The notes under the pieces: model-generated | Told to the model about the DNA's origin: nothing | Seen by the model: only the letters and a program-made list of their open reading frames with translations | Databases searched by the model: none | Shown: positions 1-7,404 of the stretch, in pieces | Position numbering within the stretch: the stretch's first letter is position 1 | Layout of the letters: each line of letters opens with the position of its first letter | DNA from: an uncultured Mollicutes bacterium | Lineage (GTDB): Bacteria > Bacillota_I > Bacilli_A > RFN20 > CAG-826 | Assembly (NCBI GenBank): GCA_900545015.1 | Contig: UQXJ01000027.1 | Coordinates: 1-18,617, forward strand | Direction of reading: 5' to 3' | DNA length: 18,617 nt | Position numbers and translations under genes: made by a program

Positions 1-20
1 GCTTTATATTCATTCATTAC

Positions 21-74
21 GTCATTATTTTCATAGAAATTATGACATTTAATTTGACAAAATCGTCATTAAAT
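21..74 (-). other. Two back-to-back AT-rich hairpins at the left edge
   Basis: Seen directly: positions 21-46 fold as a near-perfect palindrome with outer arms GTCAT/ATGAC, an inner ATTT/AAAT-type stem and one mismatch. Positions 47-74 form a second hairpin, ATTTAA(tt)TGAC, loop AAAATC, GTCATTAAAT. They touch each other and lie immediately downstream (leftwards) of the outward extended -10 in the 86-151 repeat, so a leftward transcript would begin near position 83 and run straight through both. No open reading frame of useful length is present in 1-160. Could be a structured 5' leader or small RNA, or a DNA end structure of a mobile element cut by the window edge. Confidence 0.35.
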
Positions 75-85
75 ATTTAGGCTAG

Positions 86-151
86 CGACATTGTATCATA
101 AAACATGAAAAACAGTGGTTAAAAAAGCACGCAACTGCAAAAAAGGATTTT
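86..151 (-). repeat. 66-bp repeat, left copy (inverted partner at 18530-18595)
   Basis: Matches the reverse complement of 18530-18595 at 64 of 66 positions; the two differences (103 and 119) are transitions. It starts 9 bp beyond the stop codon of the membrane/anti-sigma gene on the minus strand. Read on the minus strand the unit contains a T-rich stretch, the segment GCAGTTGCGTGC, a CAGT...ACTG inverted pair followed by five T, and then an extended -10 (TGATACAAT; -10 at 90-95) with no good -35. The flanks beyond 86 differ from those beyond the other copy. Identity unknown; it could be an intergenic repeat with terminator-like and promoter activity, or the conserved end of a mobile element. 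Confidence 0.8.
88..97 (-). promoter_or_regulatory. Putative extended -10 promoter firing leftwards out of the repeat
   Basis: On the minus strand the sequence TGATACAAT is an extended -10 (TGN followed by TACAAT at 90-95). The hexamer 17 nt upstream does not resemble TTGACA, so it would rely on the extended -10 contact. Predicted start near position 83. The same element is present in the right-hand copy of the repeat, also facing outward. Confidence 0.35.
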
Positions 152-160
152 TTTAAATTT

Positions 161-1180
161 TTATTTATTTGTTCCAAAATCATATTCATAATCTTTTCCT
201 AATACTCCTATTGAACATGAATTTTTAAATGCTTCATCTAGGAAATTATCAAAAGTAAAATCAAAAGTTAAACCTACAAAAATATTTCCAATGAATTTGC
301 TTTTAATATTCTCATAATTAATTTCAAACTTATTTGTCTTTTTCACATAGTATTTAGCATCGTCTTGAGAAGATAATGGAAGATCGATGTTATATTCATA
401 ATTAAAATCACTCTTGTCATAATCATTCTTGTTCTCATAATTAAACAAAGAAAATGAATTAAATCCTTCATTATTTTTCTTGTTGTCAATTATTTCAAAC
501 ACAGAATCACTATCATTAATTGTTGTTGAAACGACATTATTTTTCGACGAAATATTCATTTCATAATATTTCTTATCAACTTCTAACATACCATTTTCAT
601 CGCCATCTTCATTGAAATAATATGTATAAGACGAAATTAAATAACGTGTTTTAAGAGCACAAGTATAGGTTTTTCCATCAATTTCTTTTGGTGAATTAAG
701 TTTTTCAACTTCGCCCGTCATTTTCTCAAATGAGTAAAATGTATTAGCAAACACTAACAATATTTTGTTAAATTCTTGTGTAATAATGTCTTTTACATCG
801 TTAAGAATTCCATTGAAATCGAACGCTTTTTTTATGCTTTCGTTATTACTATCATTAGTATAATTATCAATTAAATAAAATTGTTTAGCTAAAGACTTGG
901 AATTATTTGAAATGTAATTATAGTCGTTACTATAATTTTTTACTTTTTCTTGATTTAGACCAATAGACAATCCAATAATCAATGAACAAGACATAGCAAA
1001 CGATAAAGCTGCACCAGTTCTAATCCATATTTTTTTCTTATTTGATTTTGTTTTTTCTTCTAGAGCTTGATTTTTTCTTTGTTGGAGTTTAGAAAATATA
1101 GCTTGTTTATCAACATTAATTTCTGGTTTTTTTGCATTTTTAAACAATTCTTTAATGCTGCTGTCATCAATTTTTGTCAT
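161..1180 (-). CDS. Single-pass membrane protein, probable ECF anti-sigma factor
   Basis: The 339-residue product has a short charged cytoplasmic N-terminus (about residues 1-50, Lys/Gln/Glu rich), one hydrophobic transmembrane segment (about 52-75) and a large Asn/Asp/Tyr/Ser-rich extracytoplasmic part of about 260 residues that I do not recognise. Its ATG overlaps the stop codon of the upstream sigma factor by 4 nt (ATGA) and is preceded by a strong AAGGAG site, so the two are translationally coupled. This topology and linkage are typical of membrane anti-sigma factors, in which the cytoplasmic N-terminus holds the sigma factor and the outside domain senses envelope signals. No zinc-binding HxxxCxxC (ZAS) motif is visible, so the anti-sigma role rests on context. 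The outer domain could alternatively be an effector of unknown function. Confidence 0.6.
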   Translation of the reverse strand: MTKIDDSSIKELFKNAKKPEINVDKQAIFSKLQQRKNQALEEKTKSNKKKIWIRTGAALSFAMSCSLIIGLSIGLNQEKVKNYSNDYNYISNNSKSLAKQFYLIDNYTNDSNNESIKKAFDFNGILNDVKDIITQEFNKILLVFANTFYSFEKMTGEVEKLNSPKEIDGKTYTCALKTRYLISSYTYYFNEDGDENGMLEVDKKYYEMNISSKNNVVSTTINDSDSVFEIIDNKKNNEGFNSFSLFNYENKNDYDKSDFNYEYNIDLPLSSQDDAKYYVKKTNKFEINYENIKSKFIGNIFVGLTFDFTFDNFLDEAFKNSCSIGVLGKDYEYDFGTNK

Positions 1181-1701
1181 ATTTTCAACTCCTTTCTTAA
1201 CTTTTTAATTGCTTGGTTATATAACCACGTTACTGTCCCAAGCGGTATTCCTTTACTCTTACTAATCTCATTAAGCGCTAATTCTGAACAATTGTAGAGA
1301 ACAAACACTTCATATTCTTTCGGCTTTAAGATCAATTTAATTTTTCTTAAAAGCGTCTCTTCATCATCTTTATAAATATCCTCATTTCCATTTGAATATT
1401 CATAATTTTCGTAATCATCTTTTTTTGATTCTCTTTTTATATAATTCAGAGCCAAGTTTTTTGAAATTACCAGGAGCAAGCCAACGATTGATTTTGATAA
1501 GTCTAACGTTTCAATTCCTTCAAGGAATTTAACATATGTGTCTTGTAGCAAATCTTCAGAAACAGCGGAATTGTTTGTATAAGAAAAAATATTGTAATAA
1601 ATCACTTTTTTGGTAGATTCAACAAATTCATCAAATAGCTCAAAATTGCCGTCTTTAAATAACTTGCACAAGGCAACTAATCTAATTTCATCCATGGACA
1701 T
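1177..1701 (-). CDS. RNA polymerase sigma factor, ECF (sigma-70 family, group 4)
   Basis: Small sigma factor of about 174 residues with only regions 2 and 4. Region 2 lies near residues 15-60 (core-binding segment with SEDLLQDTYVKFLE, the usual region 2.2 signature). A short acidic linker (about 95-115) leads to region 4 near 115-170, with a helix-turn-helix around LNEISKSKGIPLGTVTWLYN. It should direct polymerase to promoters of a small regulon, including possibly its own. Start: an upstream TTG at 1713 would add four residues, but the first ATG (1701) or the next one (1695) is more likely; none has a clear ribosome binding site. The stop overlaps the next gene's start by 4 nt, forming a sigma/anti-sigma pair. 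The gene begins about 50 nt after the ktrA stop. Confidence 0.85.
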   Translation of the reverse strand: MSMDEIRLVALCKLFKDGNFELFDEFVESTKKVIYYNIFSYTNNSAVSEDLLQDTYVKFLEGIETLDLSKSIVGLLLVISKNLALNYIKRESKKDDYENYEYSNGNEDIYKDDEETLLRKIKLILKPKEYEVFVLYNCSELALNEISKSKGIPLGTVTWLYNQAIKKLRKELKI

Positions 1702-1711
1702 TAACAAGTAC

Positions 1712-1743
1712 AAATAAACTTAATTTTTTATTGGAGTTTATTT
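1712..1743. repeat. Inverted repeat between ktrA and the sigma gene
   Basis: Perfect 9-bp arms (AAATAAACT and AGTTTATTT) separated by 14 nt fill almost the whole gap between the ktrA stop (1752) and the sigma factor start. It may act as a weak AT-only terminator after ktrA or as an operator or leader hairpin for the sigma gene. All arms are A/T apart from one C/G pair, so chance formation in this AT-rich DNA is possible. Confidence 0.35.
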
Positions 1744-1751
1744 TAATAGCA

Positions 1752-2414
1752 TTATTCACCTTGTTGTTCAAAGTTTAAGATATCGCCTTTATTGCCAATT
1801 AAAACAACTGCATCGCCTTCTTTAAACTTATAATCAGGTGATATATTTGTAGAAATTGCATCACCAGCTTCTAATGCAATAATATTTAGACCAAATTTAT
1901 TACGAATATCACAGTTTCTAATAGTTAAACCAAGATAACGTTTTGGAACTTTGACTTCACAAATATCGATATGTTCATTAAGAGAAATAAAATCAAGAAT
2001 ATTATTTGAAAGAATTCTTTTAGCAAGTCTATCTGCGCTGTCTTTTTCAGGATAAACTACTTCAGCTCCTAATTTTTCTAAAACTAGGCCTTGGTCTTCA
2101 CTACTTGCTTTAGCAATGATTTTCTTAACTCCTAAAGCAGAAACATTTAGTGTTGTTAAAATTGAAACATCGATTGAATCAGCGATACAAATAACAACTG
2201 TATCACATTCTTTAAACCCTGTTTCTTCAAGAGTTTTTTGGGTAAGATCTTCACTTACATATGCATAGTCACAATAGTTGAGAATTTCTTTAATTTTTTT
2301 CTCATCTTTATCAATGCAAACAATGCTTTTGCCACTTGTAGCAAGTTCGATAGCAAGACTCATACCGAATCTTCCTAATCCAATAATTCCAATCGTTGCT
2401 TTTTTTCTAACCAT
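1752..2414 (-). CDS. ktrA: KtrA/TrkA-type potassium channel gating subunit (RCK protein)
   Basis: 220-residue cytoplasmic regulator of potassium uptake. The N-terminal Rossmann (RCK_N/TrkA_N) domain shows GLGRFG at 12-17 and an acidic residue ending strand 2 (D35), as in nucleotide-binding RCK domains; the C-terminal RCK_C domain covers about 135-215. In the family an octameric ring of KtrA binds ATP/ADP and opens or closes the membrane subunit KtrB. Here ktrB lies directly upstream, 13 nt away, and the ktrA start has a good AAGGAG site. One RCK_N/RCK_C pair makes it KtrA-sized rather than the double-length proteobacterial TrkA. Confidence 0.93.
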   Translation of the reverse strand: MVRKKATIGIIGLGRFGMSLAIELATSGKSIVCIDKDEKKIKEILNYCDYAYVSEDLTQKTLEETGFKECDTVVICIADSIDVSILTTLNVSALGVKKIIAKASSEDQGLVLEKLGAEVVYPEKDSADRLAKRILSNNILDFISLNEHIDICEVKVPKRYLGLTIRNCDIRNKFGLNIIALEAGDAISTNISPDYKFKEGDAVVLIGNKGDILNFEQQGE

Positions 2415-2427
2415 AAATAACTCCTTA

Positions 2428-3882
2428 TTAGCCTATAGCTATATCGCCTTCTGCATATGTCCAACTTGGTTCTTTTGCATTTAAGAATTGTGAAATTGAT
2501 AAAGGACCAATTCTTCCAACAAACATTAATATAATAAGTACAATTTTACTTCCTGCAGACAAATAAGGTGTAATGCCTGTTGTTAATCCGACAGTATTTA
2601 TTGCACTAAATATATCAAACATACAATCAAGTGAACCAAACATTTGAAATCCCTCAACATATGTTTCATATCTAATTCCATCTTTAACATAAAATATATT
2701 TTCTTCAAAAGCACACACCATAAAAATAGATGCAGTAATTAAGATTACATATATAAAGAAAATTGTAAGAGCTTTCGATATAACTTTTTTAGAAACTGCT
2801 CTATTAAATCCATGAGGAGCTTTTTTTGTAAAAAGAGAAATAAAATTAATAACAATTACATAGATAGTTGTAGTTTTTACACCACCACCTGTGCCACCTG
2901 GTGATGCACCAACAAACATTAAAATCATCATTATTATAAGCGTTGAGTTTCTTGCAAAAGCTAAATTATATGTAGTAAATCCCGCGGTTCTGCAGGAAAT
3001 ATTTATAAATAGTGCTCCTAAAAAAGACATTGTTTCGCTTCCTTGAGGGAATTGATTTGGAGTAACTAAATTTTCTGTCATAAAGATAATAAGTGTACCA
3101 ACAACAAATAATAAAGCTGTCATAAAAACGACGACTTTAGTTTGAAAATTAAATTTCTTAAAATTAAATTTCTTTTTAATTATGTCAAAAATAACAAGAT
3201 ATCCAAGACCACCAAGAGTAATTAATAAAGCAATTACTAAATTTAAATAGACATCGTTTTGATAAGCAATTAACGATGTAGTTCCAAAAAGATCAAAACC
3301 AGCATTATTAAAAGCACTTATAGATGTAAAAAATGAAACTCCCCAAGCATAAGCCATATTACCATTGCTTATTTCTGGATTAATAAACCAGAAATCAAAA
3401 AATAGTAAGATTGCTCCAAAAGTTTCTATTGTAAAAGTAATAGCCAATATTAAATAAAATATTTTTTTAAGTCCCTTAAATGTATCTATATTCCAACTTT
3501 CTTTAATTAAGCTTTGTTGTTCAAAAGATAATTTTCGTGACGTTATGACAAAAATTGAAACAGCCATTGTTGCTGCTCCAAATCCACCAATTTGAATAAG
3601 TATCGCAATAATAATTACGCCAACAACATTAAATGTAGCAGCGACCCCAGCAGGAATTGTGATAAGTCCCGTAACACAAGTCGCACTCATTGAAGTGAAT
3701 AAAGCATCTAAATAACTTATACTTACTCCATCATTATGAGTAAAAGGAAAATATAATAAAAGCGAACCTAGAAATATAACAATAAAGAAAGCCATAGCTA
3801 TATAAGCCATTGGTCTCATTTGTATCTTCTTAACTTTAGAGGATATTTTACTTCCAACTCTAGTTCGACTTTCTTTTTTCAT
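2428..3882 (-). CDS. ktrB: KtrB/TrkH-family potassium uptake channel subunit
   Basis: Multi-pass inner membrane protein (484 residues from ATG 3882) of the superfamily of K+ transporters built from four M1-P-M2 repeats. The four selectivity-filter loops are visible: SATCVTGL (about 66-73), FNNAGFD (191-197), CRTAGFTT (297-304) and NTVGLTTG (429-436), each with the critical glycine. The conserved SPGGTGGGVKTTT segment (about 327-339) corresponds to the gating-loop region. It pairs with the adjacent ktrA. Start choice: the frame opens with a TTG at 3918 (12 more residues), 8 nt after the pepC stop and without a ribosome binding site. ATG 3882 has only a weak AAGAAG upstream, so the exact N-terminus is uncertain. 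Confidence 0.93.
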   Translation of the reverse strand: MKKESRTRVGSKISSKVKKIQMRPMAYIAMAFFIVIFLGSLLLYFPFTHNDGVSISYLDALFTSMSATCVTGLITIPAGVAATFNVVGVIIIAILIQIGGFGAATMAVSIFVITSRKLSFEQQSLIKESWNIDTFKGLKKIFYLILAITFTIETFGAILLFFDFWFINPEISNGNMAYAWGVSFFTSISAFNNAGFDLFGTTSLIAYQNDVYLNLVIALLITLGGLGYLVIFDIIKKKFNFKKFNFQTKVVVFMTALLFVVGTLIIFMTENLVTPNQFPQGSETMSFLGALFINISCRTAGFTTYNLAFARNSTLIIMMILMFVGASPGGTGGGVKTTTIYVIVINFISLFTKKAPHGFNRAVSKKVISKALTIFFIYVILITASIFMVCAFEENIFYVKDGIRYETYVEGFQMFGSLDCMFDIFSAINTVGLTTGITPYLSAGSKIVLIILMFVGRIGPLSISQFLNAKEPSWTYAEGDIAIG

Positions 3883-3926
3883 TCTATCTATTTTACTTCT
3901 TATATGTTTTTTGAGCAAATTCAGTA

Positions 3927-5276
3927 TTAATCAGCTAATGTTCCCATTGGATCCCAAGGTGCTAATTCGACTGGATTTTCGTTTAATGCATCTAACTCTT
4001 TTTTATTTAAATATTTCTTATTTATAACAGCTTGATAAACATAAGTATCAAACCAGCTTCCTGACATTAAATAATATCCAGCTTCTCCACTTTTAACTCC
4101 CCAAGAATTTTCAACTTTCCATCTATTTGGAATATTATCTTTTATATTAACTCCAGTTAAACACATTGCGTGATTCATAACTGATTCGTGATAATCAAGC
4201 ATATTTTCTTTATTAAATTTAATATCAAATCCAAAAGCAGAAAGATAATCAAAGCTTAAATCATCCCATATACCTGTATCAGCAACTCTATAGCTGCCTA
4301 CATCACTTCCAAACCAAACAATTTGGTTATCTTTAAGTTGAGCAATGATTAATTCCTTAATTCTTTCCATAGGAAGATTTAAGTGTGTAACACATTTTCC
4401 TTCTAAAACATTGTTCAAGTAACTAATCGTGTATGTCTTTAAAAATGGTTTATCTGCTGTTGGACTATTAATAACAGAAACATAATCATCTAACTTTTTA
4501 CCAACATATTTATCAAAGAAAGATAAAGGTGAGAAATTTCTAATTGAGTTATATTTTCCATCTTTATCAGTATATTCAAAATCAAATTGTGTAGGTGGAA
4601 CACCAAAGCAATTTACAAGTAGACTATAAATTTTTGACATTGTGTCATCCTTTAAAGGAAGGATAGCTTTATCATTCTTTTCTTTATGCAATTTTTGCGC
4701 CTTATAAGCAAATTGTCTAATTAAAGAGTTGATTAAAATATTCATTTCTCTTGTTCCACTACTTTGAGCGGTTTCTTTCATTGCATTCTTTGGAACAACA
4801 CCATATTTTTTAACAACATTAACAAACATGTCCCATTGTCCACCATCACTAACTCCATTTGTTAAAAGGTGCATTAAAACTCTTTCATCAGGGTTTTCAT
4901 CTATTAAATCGCAAATGCTTGAAATTAAATAATTGCATTTTTCAAGTTTGTCATAAAAAGCGATGAAATTTTGAGATAGTTCAAAATTGCTTACATTAAT
5001 TTCTTTAGCAATTGATTCTCTTAAAACATTACAAGCAGCAAAAATCCAACATCTTCCACTTTGTTTTTGATCACAAACAGGAAGTGTATTAACAACAATC
5101 GAGAAATCAAAATTTGTATCAATACTATTTTTTTGATCGCTAACAATACTAAAAATTTTATTACCAGCAAGTGCATGTCTTAAGATGGTATTTGATGTTT
5201 CTAAAGCATATTCCTTTTTAAATTCATCTATCTTTGAATAATCAATTTGATAATCATTTACATTAATATTTTTCAT
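3927..5276 (-). CDS. pepC: Aminopeptidase C / bleomycin hydrolase (peptidase family C1B)
   Basis: Cytoplasmic cysteine peptidase of 449 residues, the usual length of the family, which forms hexameric self-compartmentalised aminopeptidases. The catalytic triad is visible: Cys76 in QKQSGRCWIFA (with the oxyanion Gln70), His369 in NHAMCLTG and Asn390 in VENSWG. No signal peptide. Likely function: release of N-terminal residues from peptides for amino acid recycling. ATG start with a GAGGT site 7 nt upstream. It follows the M29 aminopeptidase gene by 57 nt on the same strand, so two peptide-degrading enzymes are grouped, and precedes ktrB by a few nucleotides. Confidence 0.95.
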   Translation of the reverse strand: MKNINVNDYQIDYSKIDEFKKEYALETSNTILRHALAGNKIFSIVSDQKNSIDTNFDFSIVVNTLPVCDQKQSGRCWIFAACNVLRESIAKEINVSNFELSQNFIAFYDKLEKCNYLISSICDLIDENPDERVLMHLLTNGVSDGGQWDMFVNVVKKYGVVPKNAMKETAQSSGTREMNILINSLIRQFAYKAQKLHKEKNDKAILPLKDDTMSKIYSLLVNCFGVPPTQFDFEYTDKDGKYNSIRNFSPLSFFDKYVGKKLDDYVSVINSPTADKPFLKTYTISYLNNVLEGKCVTHLNLPMERIKELIIAQLKDNQIVWFGSDVGSYRVADTGIWDDLSFDYLSAFGFDIKFNKENMLDYHESVMNHAMCLTGVNIKDNIPNRWKVENSWGVKSGEAGYYLMSGSWFDTYVYQAVINKKYLNKKELDALNENPVELAPWDPMGTLAD

Positions 5277-5333
5277 TCTATAACCTCATAAACCAAATAA
5301 TTTTACTAAAAATCACGCAAAACTGCTATATTT

Positions 5334-6563
5334 TTAAATTGCCCAATCTCCATCTTTAAAGATCATTACTTTTCGTCCATCTTTAGTTGTACCTTCAATG
5401 TTTAAATCATCCGTTCCTATCATAAAGTCAACGTGAATAACTGAATCGTTAAATCCATAATCAAGAAACTCTTTTGGCGTTAATTCTTTTTTACCTGCAT
5501 AAAGGTTTTTAAAGCTCATACCTAAAGCAAGATGGCACGCTGCATTTTCATCATATAAAGTTGAGAAGAATAAAGTTTTAGTATCATTAATTGGTGAATG
5601 GAATGGTACTAATGCACATTCTCCTAAGTAACCACTATTTTCATCAGTCATAATCATTTCTTTTAAGAGATCTGCTCCAACTGTGGCATGTACTTCTACA
5701 GCCTTACCTTCATGAAATCTAATACAAAAATCATCTATGATATTTCCGTTATAAGATAATGGTTTGCTTGAGAAAACAACACCTTCAGTTTTTAATCTAT
5801 TAGGGCTAGTAAATGTTTCTTCTGTAGGTATATTTGGTTGGAAATAAATTTCTTTTCCTTTAGTTTTTTCTCCACCAGCTTCCCAAATGACATCATCCAT
5901 TAATTCGACATATAAATCAGTTCCGTTTCTTGAAGTGTAATGTAATGATTTGAGATCTAAATCATTTAATAATTTCATATGTCTTTGCAAATTTTTATCG
6001 TGCTCTTTCCAGTTTTCAATAGGATCGCCATCATAAGCTCTGCTTACTTTTAAAATTGTTTCAAATAATGTTTCAACAGCTTCATCATCATTTAAATTTG
6101 GATAAACAACTCTTGCCCATTTTAAAGAAGGGACTCCTGCGATACACCATTGACATTTATCATCATATATATCACGAAATTTTTTAATTTCTTTTCTTAT
6201 AGAACCACGTTCTTCACTATATTTTTTAATATCAATGCCATCTAATGCATTAGGAGAATCGCTTTCAATCCAAATTCTTACAGGTTCGTTTTCAACATTG
6301 TATTCTTGTCTAGCGATTTCGTACTTTGTTAAGTGAGACATTCTTTCTTTATCAGCATATTTTGTATCTAAAATAACGCCATCATCATATTCCCAATCAA
6401 CATTTACTTTTTTAGCACCCGCTAAATAGCAAGCTTCAATGATATATTTAGCAAAGTAACTTGTATCTACATTAATTGTTAAGTTAACTTCTTGTCCTTT
6501 TTGAATATTAGCTCCAACTTCAGCAATTAACTTTGCATAATTTTTAATTTTAATTTCTTCCAT
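5334..6563 (-). CDS. Aminopeptidase, peptidase family M29 (AmpS/PepS/aminopeptidase T type)
   Basis: Metal-dependent aminopeptidase of 409 residues, family-typical length, cytoplasmic. The five expected metal ligands of the M29 family can be placed: Glu248 (in PTEETFTSP), Glu315 (LGECALVPF), His344 (ENAACHLALG), His377 and Asp379 (VIHVDFMIG). The C-terminus has the usual DGRKVMIFKDGDW ending. Start: an in-frame TTG two codons upstream lies too close to the GGAG site; ATG 6563 sits 8 nt after it and is preferred. First gene of the leftward block that diverges from the plus-strand membrane gene, with 70 nt between them. Probably works with the neighbouring cysteine aminopeptidase in peptide turnover. 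Confidence 0.93.
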   Translation of the reverse strand: MEEIKIKNYAKLIAEVGANIQKGQEVNLTINVDTSYFAKYIIEACYLAGAKKVNVDWEYDDGVILDTKYADKERMSHLTKYEIARQEYNVENEPVRIWIESDSPNALDGIDIKKYSEERGSIRKEIKKFRDIYDDKCQWCIAGVPSLKWARVVYPNLNDDEAVETLFETILKVSRAYDGDPIENWKEHDKNLQRHMKLLNDLDLKSLHYTSRNGTDLYVELMDDVIWEAGGEKTKGKEIYFQPNIPTEETFTSPNRLKTEGVVFSSKPLSYNGNIIDDFCIRFHEGKAVEVHATVGADLLKEMIMTDENSGYLGECALVPFHSPINDTKTLFFSTLYDENAACHLALGMSFKNLYAGKKELTPKEFLDYGFNDSVIHVDFMIGTDDLNIEGTTKDGRKVMIFKDGDWAI

Positions 6564-6615
6564 ATTCAATTCTCCATTCCTTATTATTTTAAAATACTTA
6601 AATACCTTTTTGTTA

Positions 6616-6632
6616 TATAATTTTTGAGGAGG
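6616..6632 (+). promoter_or_regulatory. TATAAT box and very strong ribosome binding site for the plus-strand gene
   Basis: A perfect TATAAT (6616-6621) lies a few bases before GAGGAGG (6626-6632), which is 7 nt from the ATG at 6640. The ribosome binding site is convincing. As a promoter the geometry is odd: no good -35 is found 16-18 nt upstream, and the transcript would begin inside the ribosome binding site, so the true start may lie further upstream. Confidence 0.4.
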
Positions 6633-6639
6633 TAAGCAA

Positions 6640-7404
6640 ATGACTAAAAAATATTCTACTGAAAACGATGTTGTCTCCTATAAATGGGTTAAAATCATTC
6701 AATCTTTCCTTTTAATCGTATTTGGAGTTGTACTTTGTATCTTCTCTAAATCTACAGATATTCAAAATGCTTTAGGTTATATAACAGCAAGTATAATTCT
6801 TCTTTATGGTATTCTCACTATTGGTTTTGGTATGATTTTTGCTAAAGGCATTCTTAGCATAGAAAATGTTTCTGGTGCTGCTTTAATCGCTTTATCTGTC
6901 TTGATTTATGTTAATCCAAATATAGTAATGGAATATATTCCTGTTTTTTCTGGCACAATGCTTTGTTCACTTGGTTGTATATTTCTTGTTGAAACATTTA
7001 TCGCATTTATTTCTAAAAGAATTAGCAGTGGGATTTTATATTTAATTTCAACATTAATATTTTGTGGATTAGGAATAACAACAATAGTATTAAATTATTC
7101 ATCAAATGAAAGCAATCAAGCTTTTATAAAAGGATTACTTATTATATTAATAGGATGTATATTAATTTTAGGTGGATTAATAATGATCTTCTATTATGCT
7201 GCTAATCCAAAATTCAAAATTAATAAGCAAGAAATAATATCAGAAGACGGAACCAAAAAATTTACAGTTATAGAAACAGAAAGAAAAATAGTTAAAGAAA
7301 AGAAATCTAAGACTAAAAAAGCAAAGAAGGTTGAAACTAAAGGCTTAGACAATGATTCATCTAAAGATGGTGAAATCGTACCAATAGATTCTGACTCTAA
7401 ATAA
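6640..7404 (+). CDS. Multi-pass membrane protein of unknown function (DUF308/HdeD-like layout)
   Basis: 254 residues with about six hydrophobic segments between residues 15 and 190 (around 17-37, 44-70, 77-96, 101-125, 128-152 and 162-188), arranged as short closely spaced hairpins like HdeD/DUF308 proteins. A charged cytoplasmic tail of about 65 residues follows, with a Lys-rich run (KEKKSKTKKAKK) and then an acidic Asp/Ser end. No catalytic motif is recognised and the family call is by general layout only. It is the only plus-strand gene here. It has a very strong ribosome binding site, diverges from the M29 aminopeptidase gene, and its stop codon lies inside the 3' end of the convergent dehydrogenase gene (8-nt overlap). 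Its terminator is at 7440-7477. Confidence 0.7.
   Translation: MTKKYSTENDVVSYKWVKIIQSFLLIVFGVVLCIFSKSTDIQNALGYITASIILLYGILTIGFGMIFAKGILSIENVSGAALIALSVLIYVNPNIVMEYIPVFSGTMLCSLGCIFLVETFIAFISKRISSGILYLISTLIFCGLGITTIVLNYSSNESNQAFIKGLLIILIGCILILGGLIMIFYYAANPKFKINKQEIISEDGTKKFTVIETERKIVKEKKSKTKKAKKVETKGLDNDSSKDGEIVPIDSDSK

Noticed and set aside
1..160. CRISPR repeats or tracrRNA-like element at the left edge
   Set aside because: No regularly spaced direct repeats, no cas gene in the window; the hairpins differ from each other.
1067..1297. Plus-strand open frame across the sigma/anti-sigma junction
   Set aside because: Complement of two well-supported minus-strand genes, with no ribosome binding site and no recognisable protein pattern.
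6585..6596. Palindrome TATTTTAAAATA in the divergent gap
   Set aside because: Pure A/T 12-mer in very A/T-rich DNA, expected by chance and not placed over a convincing promoter.
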